Made by a program: the position numbers and the translations under genes
Shown: positions 10,579 through 22,760 of the stretch, piece after piece
Numbering within the stretch: position 1 is the first letter of the stretch
How the letters are laid out: each line of letters opens with the position of its first letter
The notes under the pieces: generated by a model
What the model saw: the letters and a program-made list of their open reading frames with translations, nothing else
Told to the model about the DNA's origin: nothing
Database searches by the model: none
NCBI GenBank assembly: GCA_905331475.1
Contig: CAJNYU010002703.1
Location: 124,001-188,000 of the forward strand
Length of the DNA: 64,000 nt
Reading direction: 5' to 3'
Origin: Rotaria socialis
Taxonomy: Eukaryota; Rotifera; Eurotatoria; Philodinida; Philodinidae

Positions 10579-13500
10579 CTATATTTTTTTGTACATATGA
10601 TTGTTTTTTTTTGATAATTGGTACTCCATTGAAATCGAAATTTCATTTTTTTGAAAGATTTCAAAATGTTTTTGCATTGAGATGCTTATTTTAAGCAAGA
10701 AAAAAAATACAAGAGAATAATATTATTTTACTTTTGCAGGTATGAAATTTAATATACTACTCGTCGGTTTTTAATAGTTTACACAGATCCTTAAGATATG
10801 TAATTGTTTGTGTATAGAAATGCTTATGATGGACATGTTTGTTTTATGTATTATATATGCATCGGTACTTCTTATCATGTGACAGAGAATAGATGGCATC
10901 CGTAATCTCATCATTGATAGTGTGACACATGTTCTACTGCTCATATATCCGTAGGCAAAAATCAATTGATGCCAAAAGAAAGAATCGCAGTATGATCTTC
11001 TTATTTCAGCTTAGAGTAGGCAAGAAAAAAAATCAAAGAACTTCATTGATGGATAACAATTAATGTAGTAGGAAACGGTAAAGAGAAAGAGAGAGAGAGA
11101 GAGAAAGAGAGGAGGAGGAGAAACAAACAACATCAATCCCCAATAGAGGAAGTATACCATATCTTTGATCTTCCATAATAAATTCATTGCATTTGACACT
11201 TTGCTTTGTCGAGCTTTCTGATAATCACAGTGATTAGTCTCATGAGGCAAAACAAATCGGAAGTACACCAGTGATATTTTATATCCGTTGTTTTCTGTTT
11301 GAAATCGTCTTTTGCATGAGTAGACGTCGGCATGCTGAGAGTTCAGTCTGACACCTACGTAGTAATAAATGACGCGTGCTTGGCACACCTGACAACTGTG
11401 CTTTTCTTTTCTTTTCTTTTGATTTCTTTTGCTACTTAGCAATTAAGTATTACTTTTCTAATGCTTCTAGTAGTAAAATCAACATTGAACTCATCCAAGT
11501 ATATTTCTCTTTTGATGATACCGACTTCTCTTCATCTTTCGATTGATCACATCGAAGAAAAGACATTAAGTACACATTGACATCAAATGCATGATCGATG
11601 CACATAGCTATATCGATGAATATGAACAGCAATATCTAATTAAGTGTTCCGGCGATAATTATATGAGAGGAGAAGAATAATGAATTTATTTGATTTTAAT
11701 TATGAATGTGAGAGATCGCTTTGTTGCTCCTTTTCTAGCATACAGTTATAGTAAAAACATTTTCCGTATCCATCGTTCGCATTTGATAACTACTCATATA
11801 TCAGGATAAAAGCTAACAACAAAGCCTAAAGTCAAAATTCTAAAAATACTATAAAGAATTAATAACATGACTGTAGCTAAGTTACTGGCATGAATTTTCT
11901 GCAGATTATTCTGAAGCTATCTAAGCCGACATAATTGCAAAACATGCATTGAAATGATATGTCAAGTTGGTTTTTTTTTGTTTCATTATTATCGTATTTA
12001 TCATCAGCTACTCGTCCAATACATACTCATTATTACAATGAGAGGAAATGAAAAATCTCATCTTGTCTGTTTATCCTAGATTTCTATATACTTGTAAACA
12101 TATTTTATACGCGCGTGTGGTTTATCTCACGTAGACAGAATGACGCCTATGACGTGCTGTTTACAACAGAAAAAATAATAAAGAAATAGATAATAATAAT
12201 AATAAAAGAGAAGGAGAGAAGTTCGTCGCGACAATGAATGAACACCTGCAGTCGACGCCAATATCATGCAGATTGAAAATAACTGACATCAAATTGCCAT
12301 TAAATTGACTTTTATTGAAACATAATCGATAGACTAATATTATTGTTTTTCTCATTCTTTTTGTTTCCCCCCGATTTACCCACTCCACCTCTTTTATTTC
12401 CTACCGTGACTATAACATGAACATCGATTTTAATATTTGTTAATGAATCCATATATAAATTTCTCTTGCGCGCTCCCCAACGAATTGTATGTCTAGTCTT
12501 CATCATCCATTCGGCATCTCTTTGAAAGTATGCACAACACAAAAAAAATTAGGGCGCGTGGCAGTTTGCAAACATTGACAGGTACAATATAGAAATTAAT
12601 GCGGTTGAACATCAAATGAAAAAATCTTGGTCAATTGAGACATTGTATTTCTGATGAGTGGTTCGATACGATATAGAAAGATCATTTGTCTGAATTGATC
12701 TTTTTGACAAAAAAACAAAACGAGAACAATGACATAGACACAAAAAGGAGTTAAGAGCCATTTTTTGTCTATTCATTGAATACCTTATTGTTTTGCACGA
12801 CATGATCCATTCATAGTCGTTCATGCGTATGTGCACCGTATTGTTATTCATTTACTAAATGATTCGCATGCATTTCTTGAATGCAAAAACAACAGGAAGA
12901 AACTATTCAATTGTTTTTAAAATAGGATCTATTTCTCATTCATACATATAAAGAACAATTACTCCGCCTATCAATATGATCGATCGTAATCTCACGTGTC
13001 TAACATATTCGTGTGAATTAGCACATCGAAGGTGTACTATGTACACATCGCGAGAACAGTTAATCCTTTTCTCAACTCATCATATAATTAATTCAATTTT
13101 CCATATCGGATATGATCGATCATATTGACAAAATGTATATTAAATAGATTTCAATCGCATGTTATAAATGTTTACCTTTGTCTGACTCATGGCTGCTTCT
13201 TTTTTTTTACATACTAAAGCAATTAAACTAGAAAAATAATGATCATGAGAACAATAAGTATCCTCAAACGACACGTGTCATTCAGCGAACAATTGATTTA
13301 TTCTTTGCACCTGCGTTTTAACTCTTTCATTGTATCTTCGATAGACAACAGGGAAAGATAAAATCAACAAAACAATTCAATTGTTTTGTAAAGCAGGTCA
13401 ATCAATAAAACATCATCATCGTTTAGATTAAAACATAGATTAGCAAGCTATTTAATATGACATGAGTCCATAAAAAAAAAGAAACAAAGAAAAACATGTA

Positions 13501-14612
13501 TTTACTGGAACATTTTTTTAAGTATCATTCACCAATTGATTTCTTGATTAAAATTCCATTATAATCTCTTAATCGGCATATGCTCCTCCCTTGATACATT
13601 CTATCAATTCCATTTAACACTCAATTATCTTCATTCTCAGATAACATATACAACTAAGTGTTTTGTTTCACTTAGTAAATACTAAAGAGATTACTTGTCA
13701 TGCTAGGCATTCAATATGAATACAATAGAAATCGATTGTTGACTGAATGATTCTTAAACAAGAATTACATAACAGCATTGTATTTTGTCACATCACACTT
13801 ATGATTACAAGACGTATATAAGAGTACCTACACTTGTATGTGACATGAACAAGAAATGATCATATTCGCATGTATATGTGAAAATTTTTATAGCAAAAAA
13901 AAGAACCTACGTATGAAAAGATGATGGCAACATTTCATGACACTTGAAAGATCAAATAACGGGAAAAAATTGGATAAAAATATTAGTGAAAGCTCTCTCC
14001 AAAAAAGATTTATTTTTAAGTCAAAATTTTAATTAGTTCGCTTTTGTTTATTACTACAATCTGTTCTTTGTTATCATTTAGATCGATTAGTCAGTAAGGT
14101 TTCGTCCAGCAAATTTTCATTGATTAGCTTTGTTCATTTTCTATTCTGCGACCACTCACTATGAATGAATGAAGTGTAGCGTGTAGAAAGAAAGAGAACG
14201 GTCAAGTTGGATCGATGCCAACAGAAAATAAAAAGATATAATTAAAAAGTAGCTTGTCTGTTGCCAGACAACACATACTCGCGAAAAGTTGACCTTTAAG
14301 GACGACAGGAAGGAAAAGAAACGAAAAGTGAATTGTACACGAAAGAAAGAGAAAGGCGACCTGTCGCTCTCGCTCGCCTGTGGTCTAATGGTCAATAGCG
14401 GAAGAGAATGAGAGAGAAAGAGAACATAATTATAGATTGTTTCTCTCTTCGTCGATAAGGATAAATAGGGAGTAGTGACCGTCAATCAGTCATTCTATCA
14501 CAAACACGATTGCTTGTCGAACGTACACGCACACACACATACTTTTTCCTTTCCTGATTGTTCACACGCGACACATTGCATCACTTACACGTGTGAAGTA
14601 GCTATATGACCT
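10579..14612. other. 4-kb non-coding stretch with GA microsatellite
   Basis: No exon chain is supported on either strand. A purine microsatellite (GA and GGA units) lies at 11081-11124, and a CA-rich run near 14525-14541 sits shortly upstream of the BH3-like gene. Minus-strand open frames (11011-11442, 12161-12542, 14159-14485) are low-complexity and lack splice context. The region 14480-14612 is the likely promoter/5' UTR of the next gene. Confidence 0.4.
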
Positions 14613-15117
14613 ATGGCTAATACAATCGTAATACCCTATCCGACAATAACAACTTTTCGTACACCTAAACGACATCAATGGCGTCGTTATACAACAACCA
14701 TGACAATCAATACAAATCAAAAACATCATTCCTCGTATTCATCTGTTGTACGTAAATCAACATCGAATCTACCTGATATTATTAATGATTGTCATAATCG
14801 ACGAGACGATATAATTAATTCAAACGAAGAAATAAAATTAATGTGTAAACAAATCGCACATTCACTTCGTCTTGTTGCCGATCAAGTCGATAAAAAATAT
14901 TGTCAAGTAAGTGTGAAAGATTTCCTATGGTTTTTGTTTTTCAATTACGAATTTATTATTGATTACTTAGGATGGTAAATTCCATCGACATATTCATTGT
15001 TTCACAATACGTTTTGTATTACATACAACACATATTCGAACAATAATTTATACATTATGGACACGCGCATTTTTACCAATTATTCTATGGATTTGCAAGG
15101 CCAAATCTTTGTTTTGA
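14613..15117 (+). CDS. BH3-only-like protein with hydrophobic C-terminus
   Basis: Two exons (14613-14906, 14971-15117) join at phase 0 to 146 residues. Residues 81-96 read IAHSLRLVADQVDKKY and fit the BH3 pattern. Hydrophobic residues stand at the four groove-contact positions (I81, L85, V88, V92), with the invariant Leu (L85), a small residue before the Asp (A89) and the invariant Asp (D90). The register is that of BIM and PUMA. About 20 residues later a basic-hydrophobic stretch (120-146) could insert into membrane, as the C-terminal region of BIM does. The N-terminus is polar, Thr/Arg-rich and probably disordered, typical of BH3-only proteins. By family, the product would bind pro-survival BCL-2 proteins at the mitochondrial surface and promote apoptosis. 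This rests on one short motif plus architecture, so chance remains possible. The intron falls just after the BH3 helix. Confidence 0.6.
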
Positions 15118-15455
15118 AACGAACAACAATTATTATTGCATACTGGTTTTAGTCAATTTTTTGTGTGTGTTTTTACATAAATGATAAATATATATATATG
15201 TGTTGATATAATTTCAATAGTTACTATCTTTTTTTTCTTGTTTGTTGTTCGAAGAACAGTGTGTCTTGTATGTTTGTATTTGTTTAAGTAAAAAGCTCAT
15301 AGATGATTTGTTTTTATTGATATGAGCAATTTTGAATAATAAAACAAACAACGATATAATATCCATAATGGGATTATCAGATTCAACTTGTATATTTTCT
15401 TACAAATACGAACAACAATACTACACATGCAGTCATTAAAATGAACTTGTATTTA
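15118..15455. other. 3' flanks of two convergent genes
   Basis: A spacer of 338 bp between the stop codons of the BH3-like gene (+) and the tail-anchored protein gene (-). AATAAA at about 15337-15342 could serve the plus-strand gene. I see nothing else. Confidence 0.4.
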
Positions 15456-16732
15456 TTACAAGAGCAAATAGCCACATAATACACTAACACCGACGACAGC
15501 TAATTGAGCGATACGTTTTAGTTTGAGTCTTTGTTTCGGATAAGTATCATTTGTAATATGATTAGTAATGAAAGTATTTGTCAGCATGTATGATATTAGT
15601 TTTTGTTTCAGTTCAGTTAATGTAACTGATTGCAGATTTTGATTGTTATTTAAGATTATATTCGTTGAAGTGGAGTTATTTATTGATTGTTTCGTTGTTA
15701 ATTGAATATTAAAATTAACGGCATGTAATATAATAGGACGCGCAGATGATCTTAAAGGATAAGAAGGCATCATCATAGGAGAATATATTTGATGTGGTGA
15801 TATTGTTCTGAATGAAGATATTGGTGAAGAATTCGGAAAAGATGCTTCAATTGTTTTTGTTTGAACATTTTTTAATTGGTCTTCGAAAGCATCGAAGATA
15901 ATGTTAACAATTGGTTGTACCATTTTAACAGCTGTTTCCATTGAATTCAAATTATTACTTGTTAAACGGTCATTATTTGTTGATGATGATAAAGGTTCTT
16001 GTTCATCTAATTGATTAATATCAATAGTATCGTCATCGATGAGTATTGGGGAATTCAATGAACGATGATTTGTAATGATTGAGTCATCATCAGTAGACAC
16101 TCGTGTTCGTTTTGTTGGACCCTGATAATCTGTTAATAAAAAAAGATGGTTTAAAAAGTTTCAATTCGATTAATAAAATCTATTTTTAAATAGCGATTTC
16201 AAATCAACGTACGTGTTAATTGTAGATTGTTGAGAGACGACTGTTTAGTATTCGTTAGCTTTTCATCATTCGGATCAGGTAACATGTCAAATGTTTTTAT
16301 TTGTGATAGTTGACTTGAAAGACTTTCACATGATAATGTACTATTTTTTCTTTTTTGATTTTGTACGTTTAATGTTGTTACCTGATTATTATTGAGATCA
16401 CCATTCGTTTTCATAGAAGTGTAGGATATCGATGGAGAATAGAAGGCACTTTCCGTAGTTACACTTTCTGAGAGTACAGTGTGCGATACAGTGTTTGCTT
16501 GATCATATTTTAGATTGATCGGATAGGTATATATAGTCGATCTATAGAATGGTTCGACTTCTTCATTTACAATTGGAGATTCACAACATGTACGATTGTG
16601 TTTACTTGGAGTTAATTTTCTTTTCCATGAGCGAAGACGTTTTTGATAAATGTTATTTGTATTATCATTGTTGATATGATTTATTGAAGACGATAGCGTA
16701 ATATAATCTTTATCGTTTGATCTTCGTTTCAT
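15456..16732 (-). CDS. tail-anchored membrane protein, unrecognised
   Basis: Two exons (16213-16732, 15456-16129) join at phase 1 to 397 residues. The protein is Ser/Thr/Asn-rich and mostly disordered. It has a basic N-terminus (MKRRSNDKDY), a basic patch after about residue 30 (KRLRSWKRKL), and an acidic stretch (DDDTIDINQLDEQE) about 60 residues into exon 2. It ends in one helix of about 18 residues preceded by basic residues (KLKRIAQLAVVGVSVLCGYLLL at the extreme C-terminus, written here as its last 22 positions 376-397: KLKRIAQLAV then VGVSVLCGYLLL). That is the signature of a tail-anchored protein of the ER or mitochondrial outer membrane. No enzymatic domain or BCL-2 homology region is evident. 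An in-frame upstream ATG at 16861 would add a hydrophobic N-terminal extension; I prefer 16732. It converges on the BH3-like gene, 338 bp away. Confidence 0.6.
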
Positions 16733-17638
16733 ATTATTTAAATTTTGAAGGAAGATTTCAAATGGAGAAAAAATAATTATCAAAATATTGTAAATAGGGC
16801 GGGTATTAAAAATATTTTTAATTAGCACGACAAAAATTGACAAGTTCCAATCAATCGACATCTCTCAATGTCTGTACAGCTTAGAAAAAAGAATTAATTA
16901 ATCAAAATTGAAGAACATGTGCACGATCTAAGAAAACTTCTTTGAAAATCTTCATCGTTTTAAACGGTTCATCGATGAGTGACAAATATCTTGATCAACT
17001 AAATTAGTGCGTATCAATTAAGAAAGTTTTCTGCATATTATACCTAAACAGGATTGTTTGCCTTGACAAGCTAGGGATCAATAACTCACTAATAGTTCAA
17101 ATCGACTTAGTAGAGTTTATTGCGCATGATGGAAACTGGTTACTTTTCATTTATACGTTACTAGACTTCGGATAGTGAAATGACTGAATTGAGTATGACA
17201 AGTAGCCGCTATTTATAACTTAGTCAAAATGTTGTAATATCTTGACTCGATCAATGGAATGAAATAATATCACCAGTTTACTGTCACGGATCGGATTGAT
17301 CACATTCAGTCTAATAGAAAGAATCAGAGATTCTAACTTTTATAATTGATTTTTATTCATTTTCTCATCCGCGAAACCTTTTGAAGATCTGTAATCAAAC
17401 CAATTCATAAATGAATAGAGTAAAATACTTTCCTAAGAAGTGCAAAATACAATCTGATAAAAAGTTTTTTTTTTTAGTTACTAAGATTTGTTAATACTTT
17501 TAAAGATGGTTTGAAAGTATGTAGCAAACTCGTTCCTTTTGCATCTGGCATAATGCACAAAGGATTGATTTATAGACAAGCTCGACTACAAGATTCTATT
17601 GAATAGAAGTATAAAATCAGAAAGTATTAAAAAAAAAA
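16733..17638. other. intergenic, no gene seen
   Basis: AT-rich spacer between the 3' end of pirin and the 5' end of the tail-anchored protein gene, both on the minus strand. It should contain the promoter of the latter. I find no other coding signal. Confidence 0.4.
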
Positions 17639-18716
17639 TTAATGTCGAGCTAAGCTTCGTTCAATTCCTTGACTTTGCCAATGTCGTGCATGTTCGAAGC
17701 CATTTTTGCATGATTGATAATCTTCCATAGCTTGTTGAATTTCTAGAAGAATGAAAGAAAAAATAATCAATCGTCTGTTGTTGATATGCAATAATATTAT
17801 CTACCTTCAGAGGTGTTCATTACAAATGGACCATGTTGAACAATAGGTTCATTCAATGGTTGACCAGCAATAAGAACAAATCGACAGTCATGTTTATCAC
17901 TTGTATTACGAAAATCAAAACCATCACCGTCTTGTGATAAAATAAGTACATGATGTGCATCAACCGATGCTTTTTTCGAACCAAATTCACCTTGTCCACT
18001 GAGGACATAAGCAAAAGCATTCCATCCTTGTGGTATTGCTTGAGTAAATAGAGGTGCGTTTGGTTTAAGTGTGAAGTCGAGATACATCGTTGGTGTACGA
18101 GTATATACAGGAGATTTTACCGACATTGATTCACCGGCACTAAATCGAAACAAGCTTTAATCATGAGTTTATTTACTCAACAGAAAAATACATACATAAT
18201 TTTTACATGTACTAAACCATCAGGTGTCGCTGCACGAGGAATATCTTTATCAAGTAATTCTTGATAGTTCGGTTCAACCATTTTGTATTTTTTACTTAAA
18301 TTAACCCACAATTGAAGACCATGACCTTCGCCAGAGTTTTCGACTGGCATTTCACAATGAACAATACCTCGACCTGCAGTCATCCATTGAAGATCGCCTG
18401 GATTAATAACACCTCGTCGTCCAGTGAAATCTTCATGTTCTGTAGCTCCTGTTATCATATAAGTAACTGTTTCGAAACCTCGATGTGGATGATCAGGAAA
18501 ACCAGCTGGTGCCGAAACTCGAAATTCATCGAGCATTAAAAATGGATCAAAATTTCGTACCTAAAGATCATAAGTGTATATTAACTTCAAAAAAAATTCG
18601 TTCAGCTGAAAACGAATCTACCATACTTTTGAAGTTCCGATTGATCGTCGTACTCGTGCACCCACGCCTTCGCTTTGTTCAGCACTGAGAATCTTTTTCT
18701 CAACGTACCGTGTCAT
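17639..18716 (-). CDS. PIR: pirin (cupin-fold nuclear iron protein)
   Basis: Four exons (18627-18716, 18196-18560, 17805-18139, 17639-17742) join in phase to 297 residues, close to the 290 of human pirin. The N-terminal cupin holds PAGFPDHPHRGFETVTY and the block GRGIVHCEMP. Those supply the iron ligands His54, His56, His98 and Glu100, matching His56/58/101 and Glu103 in human pirin. The second cupin carries VYTRTPTMYLDF and the highly conserved IVQHGPFVMNT. The family is nuclear in animals, acts as an Fe-dependent cofactor for NF-kappaB, and some members oxidise quercetin. All ligands are present, so the protein should be functional. The start was chosen by the conserved MTRYVEKKILSAEQSEGVGA beginning. 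Confidence 0.95.
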
Positions 18717-19726
18717 TGTTCGATTGGTATTGGTAATTGTGGAGAAAAGTGCTCTATTTATACAGAAGAAATGTTTAATCATGCATTGATGCTTGCATCA
18801 AGATGACAGCGCACTGTATTTTGAGTTTAATTTAACCACTTATATGACGAAGCAAAAAAATTGCATGAATCATGTTACAAGCAATAGGTACCAGATTCAA
18901 TAGAGGACTCTCCTGTCTAGATTGATGACGTTTTCCAAGATATGTACAGCAATACCCAAGAGAAGCTGTCATAAGATATAATGAACAATTATGTACTTCC
19001 TACTACCGATATCTATCATTCTAATAATCTCAAGAGAAGTATCAAAAATGCTCCCGAACAGCTATAAAAATAAATCAATTTCTCCTCCTATAAATAATAT
19101 ATGAATTATGACCGGCTTCACCATATTCTATACTCTTAGACACGAGTGAATATGTGTGAACTGTATCCAATATAGTACACATGGAAAAAAAATCAAAACA
19201 GACTTATGAAGTATAGGAAAATAAGATGAAAATTTTCTTTGAAAGAAATTAATTATCTACAATTTCAAAATTACCCCTCTAATCTCAATGATTATAACGA
19301 TTCTTTGCAGATATTTTATTACTTTTATCTACAATACACACTTATAAAGGAAAAAAATCAATGTGGAATATAAGAAGGTCAAAAACCTATCATTCAATAG
19401 CATTATAAATCTCCTATCTACCAAAATGAAGTTGAAAAAAGGACACTTCATTGAAATCTCTTCAAAAGCCCCAGAGAAAGTTATGAATATGATCCTATTC
19501 GTAGTAATAATAAAATATCCCAACATATTAATCCTAAACGATTTAAGATTTTCTAATAGCTTTGTAAAGACAACAATAAAACACATGCTTGTTGCTATTC
19601 TATTCTTACTCTGACAGCCATCACGTCTGCGATCTACGTCACAGTAGTAATTTTGCTATCCATTCAATAGTTAACTCATATCGGGCAAGTAATGACTATC
19701 GATTTGTTACATGATTTTCAACTCGA
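18717..19726. other. intergenic, upstream of pirin
   Basis: Contains the presumed promoter and 5' UTR of pirin on the minus strand. Open frames at 19329-19614 overlap on both strands and are AT-driven. I see nothing else. Confidence 0.4.
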
Positions 19727-20162
19727 CAGTGGCGGCGGAGCCACTGAGACAGGTGAGGCTTGAGCCTCACCTAGTTTTCAGTAGATGAGGCTCAGCCTCA
19801 CTTGCTTTTGTACTGAATATTGCTATTTTCTTGTTCTTGCATCAGAGTAGAAGCAAAGAAAACTAGTTTTCGGTNATCAACGGTTAATCGGAAAAATAAC
19901 CGCCAGCTAGCGATATAACCGATGACTTGTCCGGTTAACTGGGAGGTTAACCGCGGTTAACCGTTGGTTTTTACGCTGTAAAGTCGCTAAAATGGCTTAA
20001 ATAACCGCGGTTAACCAATTTTTATAAAAATTGACCGCGGTTAACCGACGTTTTTCGATCGGTTTGTGCGACATAGGTACTACTTGATGTTTCATAAAAT
20101 GCCACGGTAGCAAAAAAAATATGATGAGCCTCACCTAGCTTAATGATGCTCCGCCGCCCCTG
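19727..20162. mobile_element. hAT-like MITE, 436 bp, perfect 8-bp target duplication
   Basis: Ends are CAGTGGCGGCGGAGC at the left and, reverse-complemented, CAGGGGCGGCGGAGC at the right. Subterminal GGTGAGGCT / AGCCTCACC blocks are also inverted. An identical 8-mer CAACTCGA flanks both sides (19719-19726 and 20163-20170). CAG-initial ends with an 8-bp duplication define hAT-type insertion. No transposase frame is present. One undetermined base lies at 19875. The perfect duplication suggests a fairly young insertion. Confidence 0.88.
19870..20063. repeat. palindromic GGTTAACC array inside the hAT-like element
   Basis: The core of the element repeats the motif CCGCGGTTAACC and its reverse complement. 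One full palindrome GGTTAACCGCGGTTAACC lies at 19945-19962, with related copies at 20001-20016 and 20031-20046 and weaker ones before. Self-complementary pairing could fold this stretch into several hairpins. It is far more GC-rich than its surroundings. Confidence 0.7.
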
Positions 20163-20787
20163 CAACTCGAATATTTATTTCTATGTTAACGACATGAAGA
20201 AGTATCTTGAAGTTCATCAGTAAGATTCGATTCCCAGAGGACATTCGAGAGAAAAAACTACACAATTCAGTAATAAGCAATCTTTTTCAATGTGTTGAAA
20301 TCTTGAGATCACGAGTCTTGTACTTCCTTGCTGCAGGCGAAGAAATGACTTGTTTATATAAACGGCGACCATCGATGTTGGAAAAGATGGCGCTGGACGA
20401 TATTGAGCTGTTTTCAAAACATGACAAAAATTCGGCGAAAAAATTCTTTTCATATTTTGATTTTTGATAGACAGCATTTCTTGAATTTTATTTTAAGATG
20501 TTTTCAATTTTTATTTTCATTGGTTCCACATGTTGCACACGGCCTCAACAAAGGTCGAACCGAATTGTCAGTCATTATCATTCATTCCTTTCGAAAAGCT
20601 GTTCTTTCTCTTGACAGGAAAACCATTAATTTTTTTTTCGCCTGTATCTCTCGCTGTCTCTTATATATATTCGTCCTATTCATTACTACAAATAAAAACC
20701 TTGACAACAAGTACAGTACATTACAGTTGCTCCCTTTTTATTTACAAGATTATTATTCATATAAATTTTACATTAATTATCCATAAA

Positions 20788-22082
20788 ATGGCTGACGCTA
20801 AAATTGATATGGCATTAGGTAAGACAGAATTTCCGTAGTACAATAGAAGATTTTATGAATTATTCTTTAGATGATATTATTAAAAAAAATCGTAATGGTC
20901 CCGGAAGTGGACGTGGTCGTGGCCGAGGTCGTGGAGGAAATTTAAATCAACGTCGCGGCGGCGGTGGCATTGTTGGACGTATCACGAAAAATACGAACAA
21001 TAATCGCGGCCGTGGTGGCAACTTTCAACGTGGTAGAGGCGGCGGGGGCGGCCGTAATTCTTTTAATCAGCGAAATAATAACCGTTCAACCAAGTATGCA
21101 AAGAAAAAAATATATTTCCAAATTGAAAAAATAAGACAACTTTTCTTTTTCTTTAGTTTCCGTCAACAACGAGGCAGAGGAAACACAATTCCAGGTTTTA
21201 ATCGTCGAAGTACAAACGGTGATAAACCTACTGCAACGGTAAATCATTTAACCAACAACTATTAAAATATTTAAATAACGCTGCCGTCTAACATCCGATC
21301 CTCTCTTTTAATTCTTATTGAATATATGTGTATGTATAACCGAGTTGATTCAACAAATATCTATATATTTCATTTACAATGATGTATATATATATGTATA
21401 TAAATCTGCATTTGCGTCGTTTCCCTGGGTACGAGTGGTACTATGATCATGATATAATGTGTATGATAAGTAGGAAATTTATGGATAGAGGACGGCAGCA
21501 TTGAACTTCGTCTTGATTGGTTTCTCGTTCGTTCCATTCAGTACAATCCATTGAGCCGTGATAACAATGCTGCAGCATCGAAGCAACAACGTCAACCACA
21601 AATTCAAACAACTCCACGAAGACAACAAGGTCAATACACACTCAAAGAATGTCTCTTATAGAATAAAATGTCATCTCATTAAATAGGTAGTATATTCAAT
21701 AAGATTCGACCAAATCAAAATGTTAGTGCACTTCGACGACGTATGGTTGCTGCTCAACGTGCATTAAATCGTGCTACGAAAACACTTGCTGAAATTCCAA
21801 GAATGAGACAACAACGACAACGAATTCTTCAACAGCCACAAAAACTTGTAAAATAACTCACAATTCAATCACTCGTATCTAAATAATCATTTTCTATTGT
21901 TTTACTTAGAGAAACATCATAACCCGAAATAAACTCGGTGGTGGTGGTGGCGGCGGCATTCGTAAAAGATTAACAAATGCTCGAAAAGTAAGTATTCAAT
22001 GAAAATTTTGTTACGTCATTCAAGAGAATTTTATTTTTTGCAGCCAATTGGCCGTGGTGGAACTCGTCGTATGTTTGTTTAA
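20788..22082 (+). CDS. mRNA-export adaptor, ALYREF/UIF type (UAP56-binding)
   Basis: Seven exons (20788-20818, 20871-21093, 21157-21238, 21584-21629, 21687-21847, 21910-21987, 22044-22082) join in phase to 219 residues. The spliced N-terminus reads MADAKIDMALDDIIKKNR. This is the UAP56-binding motif of ALYREF (MADKMDMSLDDIIKLNR) and UIF/FYTTD1 (KIDMSLDDIIKLNR). RGG-box tracts (GRGRGRGRGG and others) follow that would bind RNA and be arginine-methylated, then a Gln/Arg-rich middle and a basic helix-prone segment (ALRRRMVAAQRALNRATKTL). It ends with a Gly run and GRGGTRRMFV. There is no RRM, so it is nearer UIF than ALYREF. By family it recruits the helicase DDX39B/UAP56 and hands mRNA to NXF1 in the nucleus. 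An ATG at 20855 lies inside intron 1 and is not the start. Confidence 0.82.
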
Positions 22083-22760
22083 AATAATTTTGACAATATT
22101 TCTAAATCAATGAAACATTTTCTCTTTTTTTCGCGTGTGTGTGTGTGCGCCAATCTTTTGTTCTTGAATTAAACAGTTGTTATGTATCACTTGTGTTTTG
22201 CTTTTGTTTTTGTCATTTATATATTGTTAAAGAAAACCCGCACATTCAAGTAGCTTCTGCATAAAGAAGCAAATATGAATTTGTCCTCGTATTTACTCTT
22301 TGTATATATAAAAAGGGAATAAAAGAAAATAACAAAGCTTCGAAGAATTGGTACGCGTCTTCATCCCGATGAATCACCCAATCAATAGCAGAAAATGCAC
22401 TTCGTGCGGACGCCACATGTCTAAAAAGTTTTTCAACAGTTTTTAAGTTGATAGTTTGTACTCGCAAATTAAGTAAAACATTTTAGTCAAACTCAATTTT
22501 CTTGCTCAAGTCGGGTTCACGATATCGTCTTTAATTGGCGACTATAGATTTATGACTATCGTTATCGTCTTGAATTACTTCATCTAACTCCATGCCGTCG
22601 ATAATTATGACATGGGCTCTGTGGAAAACATGGTTGACATGCTCCGCCCAATATACTAGAATATCAACGACTGAAAGACAAGACAAGTGCATCAAAGTTA
22701 TCGACTCCGACGTGGTTTTACTTATTTGATTAAATATATTTTCTATTTTCATTATTGTAG
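22083..22760. other. 3' flank of the export-adaptor gene; no clear gene
   Basis: A TG-rich run (near 22136-22150) lies just past the stop. Minus-strand open frames (22246-22467, 22531-22803) have no recognised domain. The second overlaps the presumed first exon of the next gene and is probably a shadow. Confidence 0.35.

Noticed and set aside
10452-10664. Minus-strand open frame over the last exon of the Shisa-like gene
   Set aside because: Antisense shadow of a well-supported exon.
11011-11442. 143-codon minus-strand open frame
   Set aside because: Its end is a translation of the GA microsatellite (runs of Ser/Leu) and it has no recognised domain.
20855-21265. Continuous Gly/Arg-rich frame starting at ATG 20855
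   Set aside because: This start lies inside intron 1; splicing 20818 to 20871 restores the UAP56-binding motif.
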